From Actinomycetales bacterium (GTDB taxonomy: Bacteria; Actinomycetota; Actinomycetes; S36-B12): a DNA stretch of 39,736 nucleotides. This document shows, in pieces, positions 1-7,645 of the stretch (the first letter of the stretch is position 1; every line of letters starts with the position of its first letter). A program made the translations under genes and the position numbers. The stretch covers positions 1 to 39,736 of the forward strand of contig WGLX01000036.1 of assembly GCA_016125355.1 (NCBI GenBank), read 5' to 3'. The notes beneath the pieces are model-generated. The model was not told the origin of the DNA. It saw only the letters and a list, made by a program, of their open reading frames with translations, and made no database searches.

Positions 1-2566
1 TCGCCCGACGCTCGGAGAGCAGGTCGCTGGCGCGCTCGACGGACACCGTCTCCGGATCATCCGCGGACCGCAGCGAGGCGTTCGTCGTGCCGTCGGTGAC
101 GTAGGGGCCGAAGCGGCCGTCCTTGATGACGATCGGCAGGCCGGTCGTCGGGTCGTTGCCGAGCTCGCGCAGCGGCGGCTTCGCCTGGCCGCGGCCGCGT
201 CGCTGCTTGGGCTGCGCGAACTGTGCGAGCGCCTGCTCGAGGGTGACCGTGAAGATCTCCTCCTCGCTGGCCAGCGAGCGCGAGTCGGAGCCCTTGGTGA
301 GGTAGGGGCCGTAGCGGCCGTTGTGCGCGAGGATCTCCGCACCGTCGGCGGGGTCAGTGCCGACGAGGCGCGGCAGGCTGAGCAGCCGCAGCGCCTCCTC
401 GAGGGTGACGGTCGACGGGGTCATCCCCGACAGCAGCGAGGCCGTGCGCGGCTTGGCCGACTTCGGCGAGCCCTCGGGCAGCACCTCGCTCACGTAGGGC
501 CCATAGCGACCCGACTTGGCGACGATGGTCAGCCCGGTGTCCGAGTCCTCGCCGAGCACGTGATCGCCCGAGGGCTCCTTGAGCAGCTCCTCGGCCTTCT
601 CCGCCGTGAGCTCGTCGGGTGCGAGCCCGATGGGGATGTTGGCCCGCTCCTCTCCGCGCTCGACGTACGCGCCGTAGCGACCCACCCGCAGTGAGGCGTC
701 ACTGCCCGGGATGGGGAAGGTGGCCAGCGCGCGGGCATCGATGGAGCCGAGGTCCTCGGTGAGGGACTTCACGCCGGGGAAGTCCCCGCCGTTCGGACCC
801 GCTCCACCCCGCCAGAACGCCTCGAGCTGGGCGACCTTGTCGGTCTTGCCGACGGAGATCAGGTCGAGGACGTCCTCCATATTCGCGGTGAACTGGTAGG
901 AGATGAGGTCGGTGAAGTGCTCCTCGAGCAGCCGGATGACGGCGAAGGCGGTGAAGGACGGCACGAGCGCCGAGCCCTTCTTCCACACGTATCCGCGATC
1001 GATGATCGTCGACATGATGGACGCGTACGTGGACGGCCGTCCGATGCCCAGCTCCTCGAGGGCCTTCACCAGCGAGGCCTCGGTGTAGCGGGCCGGCGGG
1101 GACGTCGTGTGGCCCTCCGGCACCATCGAGTCGGCCGTCGCCGCATCGCCCTCGGCCATCCGGGGAAGCTCGCGCTCGCGGGTGCGCTCGGAGTCCGCGT
1201 CCGCCGACTCGTCCACGTCTTTCAGGGCGGCGTAGAAGCCGGCGAACACGACCACCGTTCCGGAGGCGGTGAACTCGACATCGGTGCCGTCGGCCATGGC
1301 CGTGCCGAGCTTGACCGTCGTCTTCGCCACCTGGGCGTTGGCCATCTGCGAGGCGACCGTGCGTCGCCAGATCAGGTCGTAGAGCGCGTACTGGTCGGCA
1401 TTGAGCTCGCCCGACACCTCGCCGGGAGTGCGGAACACGTCGCCTGCCGGCCGGATCGCCTCGTGTGCCTCCTGGGCGTTCTTCACCTTGCTCTTGTAGA
1501 CGCGCGGGGCGTCGGCCACGAACTCCGCGCCGTACAGCTCGCGGGCCTGCGACCGCGCTGCGGTGATCGCCTGCTCCGAGAGATGCACGGAGTCGGTGCG
1601 CATGTAGGTGATGTAGCCGTTCTCGTACAGCGACTGCGCGATGCGCATGGTGCGCTGGCTGCCCCAGCGCAGGCGGTTGGACGCCTCCTGCTGGAGCGTC
1701 GAAGTGATGAAGGGCGGCTTGGGCGAGCGCTGTCCCGGCTTCTCCACGACCGACCGGATGGTGAACGCGCCCCCGGACAGTTCCTGCGCCAACGCCGTCG
1801 CCCGCTGCTGGTCGAGCACGACGACGGTGTCCTTCTTCAGGGCGCCCTGCCGGTCGAAGTCGCTGCCGGTGGCGACCCGCACCGCGTCGAGGCTCGTGAG
1901 GCGCGCCTCGAAGGTGCCGTCCGTGGCGGCGAACTCCCCGGTGATGTCCCAGTAGCCCGCGGCCCGGAAGGCGATGCGCTCCCGCTCGCGATCGACGACC
2001 AGCCGCACCGCGACGGACTGCACGCGGCCGGCCGAGCGGGCCTCACGGCCCAGCTTCATCCACAGGACCTGGGAGACGGGGAAGCCATAGAGCCGGTCGA
2101 CGATGCGCCGGGTCTCCTGTGCCTCCACGAGGCGCATGTCCAGGTCCCGCGGGTTGGCGACGGCCTCGCGGATGGCCTCGGGCGTGATCTCGTTGAAGAC
2201 CATGCGCTGCACGGGGACCTTCGGACGCAGCACCTCCATGAGGTGCCAGGAGATCGCCTCGCCCTCGCGATCCTCGTCCGTGGCGAGGAGGAGGGCGTCG
2301 GCGTCCTTAAGGGCCCGCTTCAGGTCGGCGATCGTCTTCTTCTTCGCGTCATGCACGACGTAGAAGGGCTCGAACTGGCCATCGACGTCGACGGCGTACT
2401 TCGCCCACGGCTGCTTGCGGACCGTCTCAGGCAGCTCGGAGGCCTTGGAGGCGAGGTCGCGGACGTGGCCGACGGAGGCCATGACGGTGTAGTCAGGCCC
2501 GAGATAGCCGGCGATCTTCTTCGCCTTGGCGGGCGATTCGACGATCACCAGGGTTGTGTCGGCCAC
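1..2566 (-). CDS. topA: DNA topoisomerase I (3' end cut by window edge)
   Basis: Type IA topoisomerase, which relaxes negative supercoils through a transient 5'-phosphotyrosine. About 855 residues are visible and the C-terminal end lies outside the window. The N-terminal Toprim domain shows VESPAKAKK near residues 9-17 and the acidic metal motif ATDEDREGE around D97. The catalytic tyrosine is in ITYMRTDS (about Y321). After about residue 600 come four actinobacterial C-terminal repeats with cores RYGAYV, RYGPYV, RYGPYL and RFGPYV. The start is GTG at 2566, preceded by AAGGAAGGA at good spacing. It is divergent from the efflux gene at 2687. Identification is secure; only the C-terminal length is unknown. 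Confidence 0.97.
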   Translation of the reverse strand, partial: MADTTLVIVESPAKAKKIAGYLGPDYTVMASVGHVRDLASKASELPETVRKQPWAKYAVDVDGQFEPFYVVHDAKKKTIADLKRALKDADALLLATDEDREGEAISWHLMEVLRPKVPVQRMVFNEITPEAIREAVANPRDLDMRLVEAQETRRIVDRLYGFPVSQVLWMKLGREARSAGRVQSVAVRLVVDRERERIAFRAAGYWDITGEFAATDGTFEARLTSLDAVRVATGSDFDRQGALKKDTVVVLDQQRATALAQELSGGAFTIRSVVEKPGQRSPKPPFITSTLQQEASNRLRWGSQRTMRIAQSLYENGYITYMRTDSVHLSEQAITAARSQARELYGAEFVADAPRVYKSKVKNAQEAHEAIRPAGDVFRTPGEVSGELNADQYALYDLIWRRTVASQMANAQVAKTTVKLGTAMADGTDVEFTASGTVVVFAGFYAALKDVDESADADSERTRERELPRMAEGDAATADSMVPEGHTTSPPARYTEASLVKALEELGIGRPSTYASIMSTIIDRGYVWKKGSALVPSFTAFAVIRLLEEHFTDLISYQFTANMEDVLDLISVGKTDKVAQLEAFWRGGAGPNGGDFPGVKSLTEDLGSIDARALATFPIPGSDASLRVGRYGAYVERGEERANIPIGLAPDELTAEKAEELLKEPSGDHVLGEDSDTGLTIVAKSGRYGPYVSEVLPEGSPKSAKPRTASLLSGMTPSTVTLEEALRLLSLPRLVGTDPADGAEILAHNGRYGPYLTKGSDSRSLASEEEIFTVTLEQALAQFAQPKQRRGRGQAKPPLRELGNDPTTGLPIVIKDGRFGPYVTDGTTNASLRSADDPETVSVERASDLLSERRA

Positions 2567-2596
2567 GCGTGTCCTTCCTTTCGGGACCGGAGTCTG

Positions 2597-2621
2597 ACGG
2601 TACGACCCGCCTCCTTGTCAA
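2597..2621 (-). promoter_or_regulatory. Candidate topA promoter elements
   Basis: On the minus strand a perfect TTGACA lies at 2616-2621 and a TACCGT box at 2597-2602. The 13-nt spacer is too short for both to serve one ordinary promoter, so one of them may be fortuitous. The position, 30-55 nt upstream of the topA GTG, is right. Confidence 0.3.
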
Positions 2622-2650
2622 CTCGCAGGGGGCCCTCCGGGCGTGGCGAG

Positions 2651-2675
2651 TACGCTTGGTGAACATTCGTTCACC
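2651..2675 (+). promoter_or_regulatory. Candidate -10 box and TetR-type operator of the efflux operon
   Basis: A perfect inverted repeat GGTGAAC-ATTC-GTTCACC spans 2658-2675, directly after a TACGCT -10-like box at 2651-2656. It would cover the expected transcription start, about 12 nt before the Shine-Dalgarno sequence. Its size and position suit autorepression by the TetR-family protein encoded at 4636. Binding is inferred. Confidence 0.6.
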
Positions 2676-2686
2676 ACTGAAGGAGC

Positions 2687-4639
2687 ATGATGCCCCGCCC
2701 CCGCTCAGCCGGCCTGACGATCACCGTGCTGGCTCTCGCCGGCCTCGTCGTGGCGGTGATGCAGACCCTCATGGTGCCCCTCATCCCGGAGCTTCCGCGC
2801 CTGGTCGGTGTCAGCGCCGAGGACGCGTCCTGGCTGATCACGGCCACACTCCTGGCGAGCGCGGTCGCCACGCCGAGCCTGTCACGACTGGCCGACATGT
2901 ACGGCAAGCGCCTCATGATGGTCGTCAGCCTCGGCTTCATGACGGCGGGCAGCCTGCTCGGCGTCTTCGGGGAGTCGCTGGGCCTGCTCATCGTCGCGCG
3001 TGTACTCCAGGGCTGCAGCATCGCCCTCATCCCGATCGCCATGAGCATCATGCGCGATGAGCTGCCGCGTGAACGGCTCGGTTCCGCCGTGGCTCTCGTC
3101 AGTGCCACCCTCGGCATCGGTGCCGCGGTGGGACTGCCGCTCTCGGGCTTCATCTACCTGCACTTCGGCTTCCACGCCCTGTTCTGGGTGTCCACGGTGG
3201 CCGGGGCTCTCATGATCGGCGCCGTCCTCGCCACCATCCCCGAGTCGCGCCTGCGCAGCGGCGGCGCCTTCGACCTGCTCGGCGCCGTGCTGCTGTCCGG
3301 CGCCCTGGTCTCACTGCTCCTCGCCATCACCAAGGGCGGCCACTGGGGCTGGATCAGCGAGCCGACCCTCGCCGCGTTCAGCCTCGCCGCCATCCTGTTC
3401 CTGGCCTGGCTGCCGTGGGAGCTGCGTGCCCGACGGCCACTGGTGGACCTGCGCACCACGGCCCGCCGCCCCGTCCTCCTGACCAACATCTCGTCGTTCC
3501 TCATCGGCTTCGCCATGTACTGCAACATGCTGACGACGACCGAGGTCCTGCAGATGCCCACGGCCACGGGCTACGGCTTCGGGCTGACAGCCATGCAGGC
3601 CGGCCTGGCCATGCTGCCCGCGGCCCTCATGATGGTCCTGCTCGCCCCGGTCTCGGCCACGATCACCCGGCGGTTCGGCGCCTCGATCACCCTGATCGCC
3701 GGGGCCGCGACCCTCGCGGCCGGCTACCTGCTGCGCATCTTCCTCATGACATCGGAATGGCAGATCATCATCGGGGCGATGGTCGTTTCCGCGGGGACAG
3801 CGATCGCCTACGCGGCCATGCCGGTCCTCATCATGCGGTCGGTGCCCGCCACCGAGACCGCGGCCGCGAACGGGGTCAACACGGTCCTGCGCAGCATCGG
3901 CACCTCGACGGCGAGCGCGGCCGTCGCCGCCGTGCTGACGACCTTCACGCTCAGCGTCGCGGGGGTCGACCTGCCCGACCGCATCGCCTTCCAGACCGTC
4001 TGGGTGCTGGCTGCCGTCGCGGCCGTTCTCGGCGGACTGGTCGCGATCGCCATCCCGCGCCGGCGCACCCCGCCTGCGGAGTCGCCGGACCAGCTGCGGC
4101 CGGAGGAGTCCATCGAGGAGGTCGTGGCCCGGGGTCGAGTAGTCGGCACGGCCTTCGACACCGCCCCCCACCCGGCTGCCCACGCCACCGTCAACGTCAC
4201 CTCCCTCTCCGGTCGTGCACTCGACTGGAACCGCGCTGACGGGTCCGGCGAGTTCGCGGTGGCGCTGCCGCGCTGGGGCACCTACGTCGTCACTGCCTCC
4301 GCGCCCGGCTGGGCCTCGAGGGCGGTCGTGGTGGCCTTCGAGTCGGCGGAGAAGCGGCCGGAGGTCGTGCTCACGGAACGACGGCTCCTGACCGGCCATG
4401 TGCTGGCTCCCAGCGGCCTGGCTGCCGAGGCGTCGATCCTCCTGCTCGATGCCGATGGCGCACCGGCCGGCCACGCCGAGACCGGGCCCGAGGGGCGGTT
4501 CCAGTTGCCGCTGCCCGCTCCGGGCCAGTACGTCCTCACGGTCGTCAGCGCCGACGGCGACGCCACGGCGCAGGACCTGATCATCGGGCAGGAGTCCCTC
4601 GACGTGACGGTGCCGTTCGGCGTCCGGGCTGCCCGATGA
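2687..4639 (+). CDS. MFS drug-efflux transporter with two C-terminal beta-sandwich (carboxypeptidase-regulatory-like) domains
   Basis: About 14 hydrophobic helices occupy residues 1-455, with the MFS loop 2-3 signature in LSRLADMYGKRL. This fits a proton-driven DHA2 (EmrB/QacA-like) exporter of the cytoplasmic membrane. Unusually, residues about 470-650 form a soluble tail of two tandem units (GRVVGTAFD... and GHVLAPSG...). Each has the GxF/GRF...P.pGtY/Yvltv pattern of CarboxypepD_reg/transthyretin-like beta-sandwiches. With 14 helices the tail would be cytoplasmic, where such domains are not typical. AAGGAG lies only 1 nt before the first ATG; the second ATG (2690) is better spaced and may be the true start. 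The stop overlaps the TetR start (ATGA), so the two are co-transcribed. The substrate cannot be read from sequence. Confidence 0.88.
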   Translation: MMPRPRSAGLTITVLALAGLVVAVMQTLMVPLIPELPRLVGVSAEDASWLITATLLASAVATPSLSRLADMYGKRLMMVVSLGFMTAGSLLGVFGESLGLLIVARVLQGCSIALIPIAMSIMRDELPRERLGSAVALVSATLGIGAAVGLPLSGFIYLHFGFHALFWVSTVAGALMIGAVLATIPESRLRSGGAFDLLGAVLLSGALVSLLLAITKGGHWGWISEPTLAAFSLAAILFLAWLPWELRARRPLVDLRTTARRPVLLTNISSFLIGFAMYCNMLTTTEVLQMPTATGYGFGLTAMQAGLAMLPAALMMVLLAPVSATITRRFGASITLIAGAATLAAGYLLRIFLMTSEWQIIIGAMVVSAGTAIAYAAMPVLIMRSVPATETAAANGVNTVLRSIGTSTASAAVAAVLTTFTLSVAGVDLPDRIAFQTVWVLAAVAAVLGGLVAIAIPRRRTPPAESPDQLRPEESIEEVVARGRVVGTAFDTAPHPAAHATVNVTSLSGRALDWNRADGSGEFAVALPRWGTYVVTASAPGWASRAVVVAFESAEKRPEVVLTERRLLTGHVLAPSGLAAEASILLLDADGAPAGHAETGPEGRFQLPLPAPGQYVLTVVSADGDATAQDLIIGQESLDVTVPFGVRAAR

Positions 4640-5169
4640 CCAGCGACACGCGGGACCGGGTGCTGCAGGCGGCCGGCCGGCTGTTCGCCGAACGGGGATA
4701 CGCCGGAGTCAGCATCCGGCAGATCGCCGCCGAGTCGGGGGTCTCGCCTGCCATGGTCATGAAGGTGGGCGGCAGCAAGGCCGCCATCTTCCGCGACGCC
4801 ACTCCGCCCGAGGCGGAGCCCGTCGACCGCGAGTGGGAGCGCCAGGAGATCGGCCGGGAGCTCGTGCGCCGCATCGTCCAGCGGCGTGAGGACGGGGCCG
4901 TGGAGCCGTGGCTGCAAGCACTCCTCGGGGCACTCGACTCCCCGGATCCGTCACAGGCCCGCCAGGAGTTCGTCGACCACTACGTCAGTCGGCTGAGCCG
5001 GCGCTTCGGCGGGGAGGAGGCCCGCCGCGAGGCCGAGCTCGCCGCGGGGGTCCTCATCGGCATCGCCGCCGCCATCCGCCCCCTCCGGCTGCTGGAAACG
5101 GAGAGGGACTGGATCATCGAGCGCGGTGGCGCGATGATCCAGTCCCTCATCGACGAGCAGTCGGGCTAG
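4636..5169 (+). CDS. TetR/AcrR-family regulator of the upstream efflux pump
   Basis: A 177-residue protein with an N-terminal TetR helix-turn-helix (residues about 8-52; RLFAERGYAGVSIRQIAAESG). The usual YxHFxSK end of the HTH is replaced by MKVGGSKAAIF, which lacks the common aromatic residues. The C-terminal half is helical and presumably holds ligand-binding and dimer surfaces. It starts in ATGA overlap with the transporter. The 18-bp palindrome at 2658-2675 is the likely operator. Its TAG stop shares the tetranucleotide CTAG (5166-5169) with the stop of the convergent hppA gene. The family call is firm; the target is inferred from the operon. Confidence 0.9.
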   Translation: MTSDTRDRVLQAAGRLFAERGYAGVSIRQIAAESGVSPAMVMKVGGSKAAIFRDATPPEAEPVDREWERQEIGRELVRRIVQRREDGAVEPWLQALLGALDSPDPSQARQEFVDHYVSRLSRRFGGEEARREAELAAGVLIGIAAAIRPLRLLETERDWIIERGGAMIQSLIDEQSG

Positions 5170-7478
5170 GCGGGAACCTCCGAGCCCACCGCGATCGGCC
5201 GCCGCTTCGAGATCACGACGGCGACCACGACGATGGCCACCGCAGCGAGTGCGATGAGCCAGCGGAGGCCGGTGTTGGCCGAGTCGCCCACGCTCAGGGC
5301 CACGACCGCGGGCGCGATGAGCAGCGCGACGAGGTTCATGACCTTGATGAGCGGGTTGATGGCCGGGCCAGCCGTGTCCTTGAACGGGTCGCCGACCGTG
5401 TCGCCGATGACGGTGGCGGCATGGGCCTCGGAGCCCTTGCCACCGTGGTTGCCGTCCTCGACGAACTTCTTCGCGTTGTCCCAGGCACCACCGGAGTTGG
5501 ACAGGAACACCGCCATGAGCACACCGGTCGCGATGGTGCCGGCGAGGTAGGCGCCGAGGGCACCCACGCCGAGGCCGAAGCCCACCGCGATCGGGGTCAG
5601 GACGGCGAGCAGGCCGGGGGTGGCCAGCTCGCGGAGTGAGTCGCGGGTGACGATGTCGACCACGCGGCCGTACTCCGGCTTCTCCGTGCCCTCCATGATC
5701 CCCGGATGGTCGCGGAACTGGCGACGCACCTCGAAGATCACGGCGCCAGCCGCGCGGGACACCGCGTTGATGGCCAGGCCGGAGAAGAGGAACACCACCG
5801 AGGCACCGATGATCAGGCCGACCAGGTTGCTCGGCGTCGCGACATCGAGGATGCCGAGGTACTGGGCCGCCGTGGTCAGGTCGACGACCTGGATCGCTCC
5901 GCTCACGGTCTCGCCGGCCGTGGCCGCCGCCCCGACGACCGCATCCCGGAAGGAGCCGAACAGCGCGGTGGCTGCGAGCACGGCGGTCGCGATCGCGATG
6001 CCCTTGGTGATGGCCTTCGTGGAGTTGCCGACCGCATCGAGGCTGGTGAGCACCTGCGCGCCCTCGCCGTGCACCTCGCCGGACATCTCGGCGATGCCCT
6101 GGGCGTTGTCCGACACCGGGCCGAAGGTGTCCATGGACACGATGACGCCGACCGTGGTCAGCAGGCCGGTGCCGGCCAGCGCGATGGCGAACAGCGACAG
6201 GATGACCGAGCCCCCGCCGAGCAGGAACGCTCCGTAGACGGCCGCGCCGATCAGCAGCGCGGAGTACACGGCCGACTCCAGTCCGACGGAGATGCCGGAC
6301 AGGATGACCGTGGCCGGGCCGGTGAGCGAGGTCTTGGCGACGTCGTCGACGGGTCGGCGGTTGGTCTCCGTGAAGTACGCCGTCAGCTGCTGGATGACCG
6401 CCGCCAGCACGATGCCGATGATCACGGCCATGATCGAGAAGATCCGGGGGTTGAAGGTGTCGATGGCGACCCCGAGCCCGAGGTTCTCGACGGCCACGCC
6501 CTTGAAGTCGACCATGCGCTCCGGCAGGAAGATGAAGGCGGCAATGGCGACGAGGACGGCCGAGATGATGGCAGAGATGAAGAAGCCACGGTTGATGGCC
6601 GACATCCCGGAGCGGTCACCGGGGCGCGGGGAGACGGCGAAGATGCCGATCACGGCCGTGACGACGCCGATGGCCGGGACGACGAGGGGCCACACGAGCC
6701 CGATCTCGCCGAAGGCGGCCTTGCCGAGGATGAGGGCCGCGACCAGGGTGACGGCGTACGACTCGAAGAGGTCGGCAGCCATGCCGGCGCAGTCGCCGAC
6801 GTTGTCGCCGACGTTGTCGGCGATGGTGGCCGCATTGCGGGGGTCGTCCTCGGGGATGCCCTGCTCGACCTTGCCGACGAGGTCGGCGCCGACATCGGCC
6901 GCCTTGGTGAAGATGCCGCCGCCGACACGCATGAACATGGCCAGCAGAGCCGCGCCGAAGCCGAAGCCCTCGAGGACCTTGGGGGCGTCGCCCTTGTAGA
7001 CGAGGACGACGAGCGCTGCGCCGAACAATCCGAGCCCGACCGTGAACATGCCGGCGACGCCGCCGGTCCGGAAGGCGATCTTGGTGGCCTTCTGCTCGCC
7101 GGACTCGTTGGCCGCGGCCGCGACGCGGACATTGCCACGTACCGCGAGCCACATGCCCATGTAGCCCGTGGTAGCCGAGAAGACCGCGCCCACGAGGAAG
7201 AAGATGCTCCGGCCGATGCGCTCACCCGTCGTCTCCGCCGGAAGCGCGAACAGCACGAAGAACACGATGACCGCGAAGATGGCCAGCGTCCGGAACTGCC
7301 TGCTCAGGTAGGCAGCAGCGCCCTCCTGGACCGCGGCCGCGATCTCCCGCATGCGCGGCGTGCCCTCGCTGGCCGCGAGAACCTCGCGGACCAGGAGCGC
7401 GGCGACGCCCAGTGCAAGGAGCGCGATGACAGCAACGACGACGACTGTCGTCATGTTGCTCCCGCTCAACTCGATCAT
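5166..7478 (-). CDS. hppA: Membrane-bound proton-translocating pyrophosphatase, K+-independent type
   Basis: A 770-residue polytopic protein (about 16 helices) that couples inorganic pyrophosphate hydrolysis to ion pumping. The substrate motif DVGADLVGKVE is at residues 195-205, followed by the acidic DNVGDNVGDCAG segment (221-232). A second acidic DTVGDPFKDTAGP motif lies near the C-terminus. The diagnostic segment GNSTKAITKG begins at G484 with lysine at position 488. In this family, Lys rather than Ala here marks K+-independent H+-PPases. The ATG at 7478 follows GAAGGAG by 4-5 nt. The upstream 160 bp hold two CRP-like half-site palindromes and a GC hairpin. Convergent with the TetR gene, with overlapping stops. 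Known role: PPi removal and proton-gradient support under low energy or stress. Confidence 0.97.
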   Translation of the reverse strand: MIELSGSNMTTVVVVAVIALLALGVAALLVREVLAASEGTPRMREIAAAVQEGAAAYLSRQFRTLAIFAVIVFFVLFALPAETTGERIGRSIFFLVGAVFSATTGYMGMWLAVRGNVRVAAAANESGEQKATKIAFRTGGVAGMFTVGLGLFGAALVVLVYKGDAPKVLEGFGFGAALLAMFMRVGGGIFTKAADVGADLVGKVEQGIPEDDPRNAATIADNVGDNVGDCAGMAADLFESYAVTLVAALILGKAAFGEIGLVWPLVVPAIGVVTAVIGIFAVSPRPGDRSGMSAINRGFFISAIISAVLVAIAAFIFLPERMVDFKGVAVENLGLGVAIDTFNPRIFSIMAVIIGIVLAAVIQQLTAYFTETNRRPVDDVAKTSLTGPATVILSGISVGLESAVYSALLIGAAVYGAFLLGGGSVILSLFAIALAGTGLLTTVGVIVSMDTFGPVSDNAQGIAEMSGEVHGEGAQVLTSLDAVGNSTKAITKGIAIATAVLAATALFGSFRDAVVGAAATAGETVSGAIQVVDLTTAAQYLGILDVATPSNLVGLIIGASVVFLFSGLAINAVSRAAGAVIFEVRRQFRDHPGIMEGTEKPEYGRVVDIVTRDSLRELATPGLLAVLTPIAVGFGLGVGALGAYLAGTIATGVLMAVFLSNSGGAWDNAKKFVEDGNHGGKGSEAHAATVIGDTVGDPFKDTAGPAINPLIKVMNLVALLIAPAVVALSVGDSANTGLRWLIALAAVAIVVVAVVISKRRPIAVGSEVPA

Positions 7479-7540
7479 GGGTCTCCTTCGGGTAGTACCG
7501 AGCGGGAACGGCCCCCGCCCGGACGTTCTCGGGGTGCGCA

Positions 7541-7558
7541 GGAGGAGACGCCTCCTCC
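7541..7558 (-). other. Hairpin in the hppA leader
   Basis: A perfect 7-bp stem GGAGGAG/CTCCTCC with a 4-nt loop, about 63-80 nt upstream of the hppA ATG and inside the presumed 5' UTR. The function is unknown. The arms are purine/pyrimidine rich, and the stem may mask or mimic a Shine-Dalgarno sequence. Confidence 0.4.
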
Positions 7559-7585
7559 GCGACGCCGGGGAGTCTACGCAGGCGT

Positions 7586-7599
7586 GTGATCTGACTCAC
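7586..7599. promoter_or_regulatory. CRP/FNR-type palindrome GTGA-N6-TCAC (downstream copy)
   Basis: TGTGA-tctgac-TCACC matches the core GTGA-N6-TCAC recognised by CRP-family regulators. It overlaps the expected hppA transcription start if TATAGG (7606-7611, minus) is the -10. A second site is centred 46 bp away. A CRP gene lies in this window at 29912. Confidence 0.5.
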
Positions 7600-7605
7600 C
7601 GAAGC

Positions 7606-7611
7606 CCTATA
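7606..7611 (-). promoter_or_regulatory. Candidate hppA -10 box
   Basis: TATAGG on the minus strand, in a locally AT-rich stretch, about 130 nt upstream of the hppA start. Transcription would begin near 7599. The upstream CRP-like site would then be centred about 40 bp before the start, close to class II activator geometry. No clear -35 is visible. Confidence 0.35.
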
Positions 7612-7631
7612 TGTGGAAGCCCTTACATACC

Positions 7632-7645
7632 GTGACCTTCGTCAC
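7632..7645. promoter_or_regulatory. CRP/FNR-type palindrome GTGA-N6-TCAC (upstream copy)
   Basis: GTGA-ccttcg-TCAC, extended by one further pair to 6-bp arms (7631-7646). It overlaps the stop codon of the metal ATPase gene. It could also be a weak stem-loop, but no T-tract follows on the minus strand. Confidence 0.5.

Noticed and set aside
5706-7589. 627-codon plus-strand frame across hppA
   Set aside because: Antisense to an unmistakable H+-PPase; its charged repetitive composition is a GC-bias artefact. The same applies to 917-2662, 7744-9801 and 10444-12405.
7632-7645. Rho-independent terminator of the metal ATPase gene
   Set aside because: The stem is only 6 bp and no T-run follows. The CRP-like reading fits better, especially with a second copy nearby.
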